Assembly: GCA_022376925.1 (NCBI GenBank)
Contig: JAIOJX010000032.1
Span: 197,714,939 to 197,778,938, forward strand
Reading direction: 5' to 3'
From: Tragulus kanchil
Lineage: Eukaryota > Chordata > Mammalia > Artiodactyla > Tragulidae
Length of the DNA stretch: 64,000 bases
A program made the position numbers and the translations under genes. Shown piece by piece: positions 1 through 13,168 of the stretch. Every line of letters starts with the position of its first letter. Positions within the stretch are counted from its first letter, which is position 1. The notes beneath the pieces were generated by a model that made no database searches, was not told the DNA's origin, and saw nothing but the letters and a program-made list of their open reading frames with translations.

Positions 1-60
1 AAAACACTGTATTGCTTTAGTTTTTTCATTATTATTATTACTTTTATTGGATGTAGGTAG

Positions 61-275
61 AGAATTCAGAATTTATTTTCTCCCAAAAGGATAAATTTAA
101 GGAAACTGACAGAGGAAGACATTTCACAGCTATTAGATGAATCAGAAGATTACTATAAAGGGCCACATAGAAGCATTCTAGATACTGGTGGTGATGATGA
201 TGTCTACTGTATAAGCAGAAGTCAGATTATGAGTCTTCAAATGATCATATCCTACATGATTTTTTTTTTTTTTTA
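61..275 (+). pseudogene. Possible decayed coding remnant
   Basis: One frame stays open for about 70 codons up to a poly-T run. It reads like protein in the middle: LTEEDISQLLDESEDYYKG, followed by a DTGGDDDV stretch. Downstream text to about 560 also looks protein-like, but only with frame changes and stops. The acidic N-terminal style resembles domesticated or decayed transposase genes such as piggyBac types, but this is only an impression. The segment recurs at 1208-1422 within the first tandem duplication. It could be chance. Confidence 0.22.
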
Positions 276-738
276 CTAACTCAGGCATCAGTGAATGAAC
301 AATATACTTATAAGGACAAAAAGGAAACAAGGTACTCTCATCCAGTTAGGCTTTCAACACAGTGGCCTTCATCATGCAATATTTTGCAACAAGAACCAAG
401 AACATACATGTGACTAATCTGGGACTATACATATCTGTAAACAATAAAACTGTAAAAGCAAAAACAGCACCAAAAAAAAGACCAAGAACATTGGTTGAAA
501 GAATATCAGTACTCTTTCATCTTTAGTTATGTTTGTGCATCGTAATTTACTTCCTGTGGTTCATAAATGGGCAAATGCTGAAAAAAGGTTGTATAAAATT
601 GTGATTAGAAGGAAAAGTTAGTATAGAAATGAAAATTTTTGTTGGGTTGATGACTCTGATAAATCTAAAAAATGAAAAAAATCTGCTGTTATCTAGTAAA
701 TAAGACTGCATTATCAATTTTTTAAAAAATTAGAAGCT

Positions 739-1004
739 GGGCTTCCCTGGTGGTCCAGTGGGTAAAGAGTTCGCCTTTCACTACAAGGGGCACTGGTTCG
801 ATCCCTGACCTGGGAAGATCCCACATGCCCTGGAGCGGCTGGACCAGTGTGTCCAATTACGAGCCAGCTCTCTGGAGCGCATGTGCCCAGAGCCAGTGCT
901 CTGCTACAGGAGAGACCACTGCAATGGGAGGCCCAAAGAACAAAGATAGATGAAAATAAATAAATGAAAGACCAATATAAGTGACCAAAAATCAAAAAAA
1001 AAAC
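739..1004 (+). mobile_element. Young tRNA-derived SINE, copy A
   Basis: It starts gggcttccctggtggtccag, has a B-box-like ggttcgatccc motif, and ends in an A-rich tail. Flanking 11-bp repeats (728-738 and 1005-1015, one mismatch, aattagaagct) are target-site duplications. It belongs to the same SINE type as the elements at 11954, 16247, 36199, 44834, 48718 and 55581. Confidence 0.85.
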
Positions 1005-1885
1005 AATTAAAAGCTGTCATATTTTCAGAGGTACTGTGTTTTGAAGAAGAAACAAGCAAAATAAAAGCTGTTTTTATATTTTCATTGGACTTAAAAGCTT
1101 CTAAATCATAAGACCTGTAACAATGCCATGAAGAAGTACTTTCCATCAAAACACTGTATTGCTTTAGTTTTTTCATTATTATTATTACTTTTATTGGATG
1201 TAGGTAGAGAATTCAGAATTTATTTTCTCCCAAAAGGATAAATTTAAGGAAACTGACAGAGGAAGACATTTCACAGCTATTAGATGAATCAGAAGATTAC
1301 TATAAAGGGCCACATAGAAGCATTCTAGATACTGGTGGTGATGATGATGTCTACTGTATAAGCAGAAGTCAGATTATGAGTCTTCAAATGATCATATCCT
1401 ACATGATTTTTTTTTTTTTTTACTAACTCAGGCATCAGTGAATGAACAATATACTTATAAGGACAAAAAGGAAACAAGGTACTCTCATCCAGTTAGGCTT
1501 TCAACACAGTGGCCTTCATCATGCAATATTTTGCAACAAGAACCAAGAACATACATGTGACTAATCTGGGACTATACATATCTGTAAACAATAAAACTGT
1601 AAAAGCAAAAACAGCACCAAAAGAAAGACCAAGAACATTGGTTGAAAGAATATCAGTACTCTTTCATCTTTAGTTATGTTTGTGCATCGTAATTTACTTC
1701 CTGTGGTTCATAAATGGGCAAATGCTGAAAAAAGGTTGTATAAAATTGTGATTAGAAGGAAAAGTTAGTATAGAAATGAAAATTTTTGTTGGGTTGATGA
1801 CTCTGATAAATCTAAAAAATGAAAAAAATCTGCTGTTATCTAGTAAATAAGACTGCATTATCAATTTTTTAAAAAATTAGAAGCT

Positions 1886-2151
1886 GGGCTTCCCTGGTGG
1901 TCCAGTGGGTAAAGAGTTCGCCTTTCACTACAAGGGGCACTGGTTCGATCCCTGACCTGGGAAGATCCCACATGCCCTGGAGCGGCTGGACCAGTGTGTC
2001 CAATTACGAGCCAGCTCTCTGGAGCGCATGTGCCCAGAGCCAGTGCTCTGCTACAGGAGAGACCACTGCAATGGGAGGCCCAAAGAACAAAGATAGATGA
2101 AAATAAATAAATGAAAGACCAATATAAGTGACCAAAAATCAAAAAAAAAAC
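1886..2151 (+). mobile_element. Young tRNA-derived SINE, duplicate of 739-1004
   Basis: This is the same insertion as 739-1004, with the same flanks, repeated by tandem duplication 1. It is not an independent event. Confidence 0.85.
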
Positions 2152-4092
2152 AATTAAAAGCTGTCATATTTTCAGAGGTACTGTGTTTTGAAGAAGAAAG
2201 TGCAAGAGAACAAACCAGAAGTAATGGTAAAATAGAACTCATTAGAAGTATATCTAAATTTGATAGGGTATTTACAAGATGAGTATTCCTCAGAAACACG
2301 AATGACATTTAAGCTGTTTTCCATTGCATTCATACCTTCAAAATCAAGAGAATATATAACATGCTTAACATCTTACTAAAATTTCAAATAACATTTTTTA
2401 CTATTTCTTTATGTTCTCTAAGTTATTTATCAAGTAGCTAAACTTTTTTTGTAAGCTTCACCCTTTGGACCTGAATAGTAGTTGGTGATGACTAGTTATT
2501 ACTAATATACTAAAGTTTAAGCTCAAGTACATTGTGGTGTTCTTGGATCTTAGAACAAGCTGCCATCTTCCTGTTTCTTTGTTTGATCTTTATTTGGTTT
2601 TGTTACAAATGAATCTCCTGTGGTTCGGACAGTGTGCAAATTGCAACTGACTTCAAGTTGTATTACATTAAATTTGATAGACCCAGTTTTCATTATCAAT
2701 TGACATCTTGTCTGCATCTCCAGAACACTCCTTAAAAGCCGTGGACCCCTCTAAGTTTAAGAAGGAGAGACGCTAAATCTTTAGACTAGAGCTCCAGAGG
2801 CTTCTCTGGCAGCTAGTGACTAACACTCCTCTTTCCCAGTGAAAGGGGTCCATCTCATGTAATTGTTGTTCCTGTTACAGCTTCATTATGTAGAGTGTAT
2901 TCCAAAACTCCTGGCACACCTGTATTCACTTGACAGGATATGAAATCGTTCCCAAATCAAATGTAAATTATCTAATCTTTCATATTAGCAGATTTTAAAA
3001 GTATCATTGGATATGTGTAGTTATGACCGAGAAGCAATTACAGTACCATATTCAAGAAATATTTACTGAGTAGCTATTTTAGAGATTTAAAGAATAGTAA
3101 ATAAGACTTAATCATTATACCTAAAATTTTCTAATTTAATAGAAAAGAGCAGTTAATGAAAAATGATAAGTATTTCTCTGTATTGCCCTCATTTATTGTT
3201 TTATTCAGGAACCAAAAGAATGGACTTGAACTAAATCTAGTCAGCTTTAGCAAAATGAAGTCTGAGGCAATGAACTCTGTTATAGTTTGATTTGTACGTA
3301 GCTTAGTAGGTAGTTGCATTAGCCGAAAAGTCTATTTGGGTTTTTTTGTAACACCTTATGGAAAAACCCCCTTTTTGGCCAGCCTAATCCTTAGTAAACA
3401 GTATTGGATAAAGGGAAGACCAGATATTCTATTAAGTTTCTGTATAAATAAATTGTACGAAATCCTGCCTAATATCCAGAGCAGTGCATGTTTTCTAAGT
3501 TTTTATAGCATACTTTAAATGTCTAAAGTCATTTGGTTTGGGCTACTTTTTTTGTTTGTTTTTGGATTTTTTGTTGTTGTTGTTTGCTTTTGTCGTTTTT
3601 TTCTCTTTCTTTCTTTTTTTTTTTTAATGTATCTAGTAAAGATTGCAGAACTTGTTCATTTTAGTTGAGTCTGTTAAAAAAGAAGTGAGGGGAAGGAGCC
3701 CAAGTTCAAAATTTCAGATTGTTTTGGCAGGACTGACTCCTTTTCATACTAACCACCAGGCCACAAAGCTTCATTGTTATCAGGTTGAATGAATACGTGG
3801 CTTTCATTTGGAAAAAAGAAAAAAAAAAACTTTCTAGCAGCTGAAGTTTCAGGAAAACAATTGTTTCGTGGCAAATGTCAGATAAATTTGCTCATCAAAT
3901 AATGTTGTCAGCTATATTAGGCCCTCTGGCTTTCATGGTCCATCTTTCTCAGCCCAGGGTTGAAAATTCAGAAACTAAAAGAATTTGTTTAAAAATGTAT
4001 GTTTTTGTTCACATATGCTGTCACTCTTTTGTTGCCCTTCTCTTCAGCCTTTCAGGCCATACCTTCACAGAGCATCTCAAACATACTTAGAA

Positions 4093-6282
4093 TTTACCCA
4101 TAACATTACTTATTTAAGTGAACTGTCTGTCAGATGAATCACTGTAACTTCGAATTATTGGTACTTTGAACTAGGTATGGTCTGGCAGTTGTGTTTCCTT
4201 AAGAGATAGTTCTGTTGAATTTTCTATAGTTGTAAAATATTCTAGATAGCCTCTGCTTCTGCCTGCTTTGGCAGCAGTTGGCCAGGGAAATGCTTTGTAC
4301 AAGATCCAAAAGAGTATTTCTAAGTGTTTGGGAAAGGATTAATTATGAAAGTAAATGTTAAAAGTATAGGCTGAGTTGATCTCAGCTACTTTTGAATTAA
4401 GTCTCAAAGCCACAATGATAAAAATAAAATACACTGCCTGATTTCTATTTAGATCTGATCTGCCTGTCACCAGAAGCTCATCCATATAGGAGGATTAACT
4501 GTTCACATGTTCTTTCAACATGCAAGGGCTGCATGAGGAGTAATGGAAAATGATTAATTTGTTGTGTCATTCTTTTTTATAACACAGAACACCTTTTTTA
4601 AAAAAAAATAACCCTTTACTTTGAGAACAGAGAAGATTAATTATGTTCACCTCACCAAGAGCCTTTAAGTAAATTAGCCCGGACCCTACCTCAACCAGAA
4701 CAATTATCATTCCTTATCAGTGTTCTATATCAAGACCGTCTGCTCTGTGTTAAATATGGAGGAGGCAAATGTGATTACCAGCTTTAGCACAGTCTTGAGG
4801 CCTTGAGGTGAAGGCTTTGCAGTGGTCTGGGAAATGATTAGCATTTCTCAGAATCTGCCCTGTGTTCACTGTCCTCATGGCCTCCTGTGGCTAATCCTGT
4901 CACCTCAGCAAAAGGAGACAGGCTACCGATCACAACCTACATTTCTTTGTTAAGATCTTATTAGGTCTACAATAGATTTTATTCTCATCTTCTTCTCTTT
5001 AATGGTCAGAACCATTTAACTCCACTTTACGGTCCATCCTATTTCTTCATTTTATTTTTAAAGTTTGAGTCTGTTTAAAATATTCTCTGTCCTTCAAAAA
5101 GTTAGTTTTAAATTGTATTTTTAAAAATAACATGTGCTATATATATGTATTTCCATATATAAGTATTTTTATCTTCACTAGTGCACTCGTCCCTTGTCAG
5201 TTTGACATCACTGTTTACCCATAACATTACTTATTTAAGTGAACTGTCTGTCAGATGAATCACTGTAACTTATTGGTACTTTGAACTAGGTATGGTCTGG
5301 CAGTTGTGTTTCCTTAAGAGATAGTTCTGTTGAATTTTCTATAGTTGTAAAATATTCTAGATAGCCTCTGCTTCTGCCTGCTTTGGCAGCAGTTGGCCAG
5401 GGAAATGCTTTGTACAAGATCCAAAAGAGTATTTCTAAGTGTTTGGGAAAGGATTAATTATGAAAGTAAATGTTAAAAGTATAGGCTGAGTTGATCTCAG
5501 CTACTTTTGAATTAAGTCTCAAAGCCACAATGATAAAAATAAAATACACTGCCTGATTTCTATTTAGATCTGATCTGCCTGTCACCAGAAGCTCATCCAT
5601 ATAGGAGGATTAACTGTTCACATGTTCTTTCAACATGCAAGGGCTGCATGAGGAGTAATGGAAAATGATTAATTTGTTGTGTCATTCTTTTTTATAACAC
5701 AGAACACCTTTTTAAAAGAAAATAACCCTTTACTTTGAGAACAGAGAAGATTAATTATGTTCACCTCACCAAGAGCCTTTAAGTAAATTAGCCCGGACCC
5801 TACCTCAACCAGAACAATTATCATTCCTTATCAGTGTTCTATATCAAGACCGTCTGCTCTGTGTTAAATATGGAGGAGGCAAATGTGATTACCAGCTTTA
5901 GCACAGTCTTGAGGCCTTGAGGTGAAGGCTTTGCAGTGGTCTGGGAAATGATTAGCATTTCTCAGAATCTGCCCTGTGTTCACTGTCCTCATGGCCTCCT
6001 GTGGCTAATCCTGTCACCTCAGCAAAAGGAGACAGGCTACCGATCACAACCTACATTTCTTTGTTAAGATCTTATTAGGTCTACAATAGATTTTATTCTC
6101 ATCTTCTTCTCTTTAATGGTCAGAACCATTTAACTCCACTTTACGGTCCATCCTATTTCTTCATTTTATTTTTAAAGTTTGAGTCTGTTTAAAAATATTC
6201 TCTGTCCTTCAAAAAAGTTAGTTTTTAAATTGTATTTTTTAAAAATAACATGTGCTATATATATGTATTTCCATATATAAGT
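4093..6282. repeat. Tandem duplication 2, ~1120-bp period
   Basis: Bases 4093-5163 recur at 5214-6282. Within 60 bases of its left end the second copy lacks five bases present in the first (cgaat near 4150). A few homopolymer differences also occur near 4600 and toward the right end. Confidence 0.95.
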
Positions 6283-6391
6283 TATAAACAAGCCTTTATT
6301 GATTTTTGTGCTGAAATTTTTTTCCCCATAAAACAAAAATCTGTCATGCATAATAGAATATGTTCAGCACTGGAAATACAGGGAAGAGTAC

Positions 6392-6727
6392 TTGTTGTTC
6401 AGTTGCTAAGTCATCTCCAACCCTTTGTGAGTCCATGAAATGCAGCACACCAGGCTTCTCTTCACCATCTCCCAGAGTTTGCTCAAACTCATGTCCATCT
6501 AGTCAGTGATACTACCTAAACATCTCATCCTGTACGGTCACTGTCTCCTTTTGCCCTCAGTCTTTCCCAACATCAGGATCTTTTCCAGTGAGTCATCTCT
6601 TCGTATCAGGTGGCCAAATTATTGGAGTTTCAGCTTCAGCATCAGTCCTTCCAATTAGTATTCAGAGTTGATTTCATTTAGGATGGACTGATTTGGTCTC
6701 CTTGTTCTCCAAGGGACTCTCAAGAGA
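6392..6727 (-). mobile_element. BovB LINE 3' end
   Basis: Read on the minus strand, this is the 3' terminal ~330 bp of BovB. The + strand shows the reverse complement starting ttgttgttcagttgctaagt and running through the aggtggccaaattattgg region. It is 5'-truncated and non-coding. Confidence 0.8.
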
Positions 6728-7552
6728 AGAACATAGTCCTGCCTTTAAGAAATTCACTGTCTACTGAAAGGGACAAATAAACCCCCAGTTAGGAAAGTAT
6801 TAGACACGTGATAGGAACCATGTATGTGCATAGAAAGCACTGGGAATGAGCACCCATACTTGAGAGGAGATAGTCAGAAAATATGTAGGATTATCATTGT
6901 GTATACATATATTCCCCTCTCTCTCGGACCTCCCTCCCACCCACCCCATCTCACCAATCTAGGCCATCACAGAGCACCTGGAGTGCTTACAAAATTGATG
7001 CCAAAATCTCGTTGGCTTTCTGTGTTAAATATGGAGGAGGCAAATGTGATTACCAGCTTTAGCACAGTCTTGAGGCCTTGAGGTGAAGGCTTTGCAGTGG
7101 TCTGGGAAATGATTAGCATTTCTCAGAATCTGCCCTGTGTTCACTGTCCTCATGGCCTCCTGTGGCTAATCCTGTCACCTCAGCAAAAGGAGACAGGCTA
7201 CCGATCACAACCTACATTTCTTTGTTAAGATCTTATTAGGTCTACAATAGATTTTATTCTCATCTTCTTCTCTTTAATGGTCAGAACCATTTAACTCCAC
7301 TTTACGGTCCATCCTATTTCTTCATTTTATTTTTAAAGTTTGAGTCTGTTTAAAAATATTCTCTGTCCTTCAAAAAAGTTAGTTTTTAAATTGTATTTTT
7401 TAAAAATAACATGTGCTATATATATGTATTTCCATATATAAGTTATAAACAAGCCTTTATTGATTTTTGTGCTGAAATTTTTTTCCCCATAAAACAAAAA
7501 TCTGTCATGCATAATAGAATATGTTCAGCACTGGAAATACAGGGAAGAGTAC

Positions 7553-7888
7553 TTGTTGTTCAGTTGCTAAGTCATCTCCAACCCTTTGTGAGTCCATGAA
7601 ATGCAGCACACCAGGCTTCTCTTCACCATCTCCCAGAGTTTGCTCAAACTCATGTCCATCTAGTCAGTGATACTACCTAAACATCTCATCCTGTACGGTC
7701 ACTGTCTCCTTTTGCCCTCAGTCTTTCCCAACATCAGGATCTTTTCCAGTGAGTCATCTCTTCGTATCAGGTGGCCAAATTATTGGAGTTTCAGCTTCAG
7801 CATCAGTCCTTCCAATTAGTATTCAGAGTTGATTTCATTTAGGATGGACTGATTTGGTCTCCTTGTTCTCCAAGGGACTCTCAAGAGA
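7553..7888 (-). mobile_element. BovB LINE 3' end, duplicate of 6392-6727
   Basis: This is the same fragment repeated by tandem duplication 3 at offset 1161. Confidence 0.8.
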
Positions 7889-8299
7889 AGAACATAGTCC
7901 TGCCTTTAAGAAATTCACTGTCTACTGAAAGGGACAAATAAACCCCCAGTTAGGAAAGTATTAGACACGTGATAGGAACCATGTATGTGCATAGAAAGCA
8001 CTGGGAATGAGCACCCATACTTGAGAGGAGATAGTCAGAAAATATGTAGGATTATCATTGTGTATACATATATTCCCCTCTCTCTCGGACCTCCCTCCCA
8101 CCCACCCCCATCTCACCAATCTAGGCCATCACAGAGCACCTGGAGTGCTTACAAAATTGATGCCAAAATCTCGTTGGCTTTCTGCCACAGAGGAATGAAA
8201 GCTTTTCTACCCCACAGATATTCTTAGGGAAACAGTAACCCCTATATGGCTTTCTCCTTATTTTACTTTATATAAAACCAGTTTTTACAAAAGGGCTCT

Positions 8300-8435
8300 T
8301 AGAGATTTTTAGATCCCCCTTTACCATTTTCCTGATTTGGAAACTGAGGCCCTTGGGTTAAATGATTTTGTCAGGTTCATACAACTGTTAATGGCAAACC
8401 TGACATATAGGTCTGTATCTCCTGATTATGCTAAT
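8300..8435 (+). repeat. Old MIR/L2-like fragment
   Basis: The gaaactgaggccc motif, followed by a ttaaatgattttgtcaggttc stretch, matches the general pattern of ancient mammalian MIR/L2-type repeats. It is strongly diverged. Confidence 0.4.
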
Positions 8436-9118
8436 CAGTGATGTTTTCCACACGGCCTGGCTGTCTCAGCTGTATCTTACTGTCCTCAGAAGGCTGCAGC
8501 AAATAAAAATATTATCTAATCTCAATAATCTAACATTATTAGAGAAACCAATTTGTGAACTTAACAACATTTTCAGAAGTTTATGGTCAGAACACATGTT
8601 CTAGAGATGTAAGAATCAGTTCAGTTCAGTTGTTCAGTCATGTCTGACACAGTGACCCCATGGACTGCAACATGCCCAGCTTCCCTGTCCTTTACCATCT
8701 CCCTGAGACTGCTCTAATTCATGTCAATTGACTCAGTGATGTCATTCAGCCATCTCATCCTCTATTGTTCCCTTTTTCTTTTTGCCTTCTGTATTTCCCA
8801 GCATTAGTTCTTTTCCAATAGTTGTCTCTTTGCCTCAGGTGGCCAAAGTATTTAAGCTTCAGCTTTAGCTTCAGCATCAATCCTTCCAATGAATATTCAG
8901 AGTTGATTTACTTTGGGCTTCATTGGTTTGATCTCCTTGCAGTCCAAGGGACTCTCAAGAGCCTTCTCCAACACCACAGTTCAAAGGCATCAATGAGTGC
9001 TCAACCTTCCTTATAGGTCCAGCTCTCACATCCATACATGACTACTGGGAGAACCATAGCTTTGCCTATATGAACTTTTGTCAGCAAAGTGATGTCTCTG
9101 CTTTTTAAAATGCTGCCT

Positions 9119-11381
9119 AGGTTTGTCATAACTTTTCTTCCAAGGAGAAAGCACTTTTTAATTTCGTGGCTGCAGTTACATAATTTTGGAGCCCAAGAAG
9201 ATAAAGTCTGTCACTTTTTCCATTGTTTGTCCATTTAGCTGCCGTGAAGTGATGGGACCAGATACCATGATCTTCATTTTTTGAATATTGAGTTTTAGGC
9301 CAACCGTTTCGTTCTCCTCTTTCGCCTTCATCAAGAGGCTCTTTAGTTCCTCTTTGCTTTCGGCCATAAGGGTGGTGTCATCTGCAAACCTGAGATTATT
9401 GATATTTCTCCCAGTAGTCTTGATTCTAGCTTCTGCTTCATCCAGACCAGCATTTTGCATGATGTATTCTGCATATAAGTTAAATAAGTAGGGTGACAGC
9501 CTTGATGTACTCCTTTCTCAGTTGGAATAAGTACGTTGTTCCATGTCCAGTTCCACCTGTTGCTTCTTGTCCTGCATACAGATTTCACAGGAGGCAGGTA
9601 AGGTGGTCTGGTATTCCAGTCTCTTTTAGAATTTTCCACAGTTTATTGTGATCCACAAAGTCAAAAGGTTTTAGCGTAGTCAATTAAGCAGAAATAGATG
9701 TTTTTTATGGAATTCACTTGTTCTTTCTATGATCCAATGGATATTGGCAGTTTGATCTCTGGTTCCTCTTCCTTTTTTTAAATACAGTTTGTACATCTGG
9801 AAGTTCTCAGTTCACATACTTTTGAAGTCTAGCTTGGAGGATTTTAAGCATTACTTTGCTAGCTTGTGAAATGAGTGCAATGTTACAGTAGTAGTTTGGA
9901 CATCCTTTGGCATTACCTTTCTTTGGATTTGAAGGAAACCAACCTGTTCCACTCCTGAGGCCACTGTGGAGTTTCCCAAATTTGTTGGCATATTGAGTGT
10001 AGCACTTTAACAGCGTCATCTTTTAGGATTTGAAATAGCTCAGCTGGAATTCCACCACCTCCACTAGCTTTGTTTGTAGTAATGCTTTCTAAGGCCTACT
10101 TGACTTCACACTCTAAAATGTCTGGTGCTAGGTGAGTGATCACACCATCATGGTTATCCAGGTCATTAAGGTCTTTTTTGGTATAGTTCTTCTGTGTACT
10201 ATTTCTACCTCTTCTTAATATCTTTAACTTCTGTTAGGTCCAATGTCATTTTTGCCTAAGTTTGTCGTAACTTTTCTTCCAAGGAGAAAGCACTTTTTAA
10301 TTTCGTGGCTGCAGTTACATAATTTTGGAGCCCAAGAAGATAAAGTCTGTCACTTTTCCTGTTGTGTGTCCATTTAGCTGCCGTGAAGTGATGGGACCAG
10401 ATACCATGATCTTCATTTTTTGAATATTGAGTTTTAGGCCAACCGTTTCGTTCTCCTCTTTCGCCTTCATCAAGAGGCTCTTTAGTTCCTCTTTGCTTTC
10501 GGCCATAAGGGTGGTGTCATCTGCAAACCTGAGATTATTGATATTTCTCCCAGTAGTCTTGATTCTAGCTTCTGCTTCATCCAGACCAGCATTTTGCATG
10601 ATGTATTCTGCATATAAGTTAAATAAGTAGGGTGACAGCCTTGATGTACTCCTTTCTCAGTTGGAATAAGTACGTTGTTCCATGTCCAGTTCCACCTGTT
10701 GCTTCTTGTCCTGCATACAGATTTCACAGGAGGCAGGTAAGGTGGTCTGGTATTCCAGTCTCTTTTAGAATTTTCCACAGTTTATTGTGATCCACAAAGT
10801 CAAAAGGTTTTAGCGTAGTCAATTAAGCAGAAATAGATGTTTTTTATGGAATTCACTTGTTCTTTCTATGATCCAATGGATATTGGCAGTTTGATCTCTG
10901 GTTCCTCTTCCTTTTTTTAAATACAGTTTGTACATCTGGAAGTTCTCAGTTCACATACTTTTGAAGTCTAGCTTGGAGGATTTTAAGCATTACTTTGCTA
11001 GCTTGTGAAATGAGTGCAATGTTACAGTAGTAGTTTGGACATCCTTTGGCATTACCTTTCTTTGGATTTGAAGGAAACCAACCTGTTCCACTCCTGAGGC
11101 CACTGTGGAGTTTCCCAAATTTGTTGGCATATTGAGTGTAGCACTTTAACAGCGTCATCTTTTAGGATTTGAAATAGCTCAGCTGGAATTCCACCACCTC
11201 CACTAGCTTTGTTTGTAGTAATGCTTTCTAAGGCCTACTTGACTTCACACTCTAAAATGTCTGGTGCTAGGTGAGTGATCACACCATCATGGTTATCCAG
11301 GTCATTAAGGTCTTTTTTGGTATAGTTCTTCTGTGTACTATTTCTACCTCTTCTTAATATCTTTAACTTCTGTTAGGTCCA
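9119..11381. repeat. Tandem duplication 4 inside a BovB, 1139-bp period
   Basis: Bases 9119-10241 recur at 10258-11381, inside a minus-strand BovB element. The mismatches noticed (taggtttgtcat versus taagtttgtcgt, and the cattgtttgtcc versus gttgtgtgtcc stretch) all lie in the first ~120 bases of the second copy. Confidence 0.95.
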
Positions 11382-11953
11382 TGCTGTTTATGTCATTTAT
11401 TGTGCCTATCTTTGCATGAAATGTTTCCTTGATGTCTCTACTTCTCTTGCAGAGATCTCTAGTCTTTCCTGTTCTGTTGTTTTTCTGTTTCTTTGCATTG
11501 TTCACTTAAGAAGGCTTTCTTATCTTTCCTTACTGTTCTCTAGAACTGCATTCAAATGGGTAAATCTTTCCTCTTCTCCTTTGCCTTTTGCATCTCTTCT
11601 TTCCTCTATTTATAAGGTTTCCTTCCAGATGACCATTTTGCCTTTTTGCATTTCATTTTCATGGGAGTGATTTTGACCGTTACCTCCTATGCAGTGTTAT
11701 GAACCTCCATCCATAGTTCTTCAGGCATTCTGTCTGTCAGGTCTAATTCCTTGAATCTATTTGTAAATTCTACTGTGTAATCATAAGGGATTTGATTTAG
11801 GTCATATCTGAATGGACTAGTAATTTTTCCTACTTTCTTTAATTTAACTCTGAATTTTGCAATGAGTTCATGATCTGAGTCACAGTCAGCTCCAGGTCTT
11901 GATTTTGCTGACTATAGAGCTTCTCCGTATTTGGCTGCATAAGAATATAATCA

Positions 11954-12205
11954 GGGCTTCCCTGGTGGTCCAGTGGGTAAAGAGTCCACCTTGACCTGGG
12001 AAGATCCCATATACCGTGGAGCAGCTGGACCGGTGTGTCCAATTATGAGCCAGTGCTCTGGAGCACGTGCACCCAGAGCCTTTGCTCAGCAACTAGAGAG
12101 GCCACTGCAATGGGAAGCCCACACAGGCCAAAGAATAAAGATGGATGAAAATAAATAGGTAAAAAAAAAAAAAAACCAATAAAAGAGGCCAAAATTAACA
12201 AGAAA
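11954..12205 (+). mobile_element. Young SINE nested in BovB
   Basis: It begins gggcttccctggtggtccag and ends in an A-rich tail. It is flanked by a perfect 13-bp target-site duplication, aagaatataatca, at 11941-11953 and 12206-12218. It interrupts the BovB on the opposite strand, so it inserted after the BovB. About 25 bases of the tRNA-like region are deleted. Confidence 0.92.
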
Positions 12206-13168
12206 AAGAATATAATCATCTGATTTTAGTATTGACATCTGACAATGTAGTCATCTCTTGTGTCGTTGGAAGAGGGTGTTTGCTATTTCCAGTGTGTTCT
12301 CTTGGCAAAACTCTGTTAGCCTTTGCCCTGCTTCATTTTTGTACTCCAAGCCCAAACCTGACTATTACTCCAGGTATCACATGACTTCCTGCTTTTGCAT
12401 TCCAGTCCGCAGTGAGGAAAAGGACACCTTTCTTTGGTGTTAATTCTAGAATATCTTGTAGGTATTCATAGAACCATTCAACTTCAGCTTCATTAGCATC
12501 ATTGGTTGGGGCATAGATTTGGATTACTTGATATTGAATGGTTTGCCTTGGAAACAAACTGAGATCATTCTGTCATTTTTGAAATTGCACCCAAGTACTG
12601 CATTTTGAACTCTTAATGGATTCCTGCCCACAGTAGTAGATATAAATGGTCATCTGAATTAAATTTGCCCATTCCTGTCCATTTTAATTCACTGATTCCT
12701 AAAATGTCAATGTTTATTCTTGCCATCTCCTGTTTGACCACTTCCAATTTACCTTGATTTATGGACCCAATATTCCAGGTTCCAATGCAATATTGTTCTT
12801 TGCAGCATCAGACTTTACTTTCACTATGAGACATATCCACAACTGGGTGCTGTTTCTGCTTTGGCTCAACCTTTTTGTTCCTTCTTGATCTGTTTCTCTG
12901 CTCTTCTCCACTAGCATTTTCGGCACCTACTGACCTGGGAAGTTAATCTTTTCATTGTCATATCTTTTTGCATTTTCGTACTGTTCGTGGGGTTTTCAAG
13001 GCAAGAAATACTGAACTGTTTTACCATTCCCTTCTCCAGTGGACCACGTTTTGTCAGAACGCTCTACCATGACCCATCCGTCTTGGGTGGCCCTCTATAG
13101 CAAGGCTCGTGGTTTCATTGTTACACATGGCTGTGATCCATATGATCAGTTTGGTTAATTTTCTGTGA

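Larger units (their letters stand above)
1..2198. repeat. Tandem duplication 1, ~1147-bp period
   Basis: Bases 1-1051 recur at 1148-2198, separated by unmatched bases 1052-1147. The copies match almost base for base, including the SINE they carry. One visible difference is an a/g change near 476 versus 1623. The left end may extend beyond the window. Confidence 0.95.
5859..8183. repeat. Tandem duplication 3, 1161-bp period, chained to duplication 2
   Basis: Bases 5859-7022 recur at 7020-8183, directly head to tail with tctg microhomology. One extra c in a c-run (near 8105) is the only difference noticed. Because it overlaps duplication 2, sequence equivalent to 4745-5160 is present three times (from 4745, 5859 and 7020). 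Confidence 0.95.
8612..13168 (-). mobile_element. Near full-length, inactive BovB (RTE) LINE
   Basis: On the minus strand this carries an apurinic-endonuclease fragment at 12557-12333 (IYAPTNDANEAEVEWF, then ADWNAKAGS). It also has reverse-transcriptase pieces at 10019-9807, 9639-9343 and 9460-9176, with the RT core FADDTTLM. The 3' terminal region runs to 8612. After subtracting the 1139-bp internal duplication and the nested SINE at 11954-12218, about 3.2 kb remains, close to the usual BovB length. The frame is broken many times, so no active protein is possible. The 5' boundary near 13168 is approximate. Confidence 0.85.

Noticed and set aside
739..830. tRNA gene-like segment with a B-box
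   Set aside because: It is the tRNA-derived head of a SINE. It does not fold as a complete tRNA and is flanked by target-site duplications.
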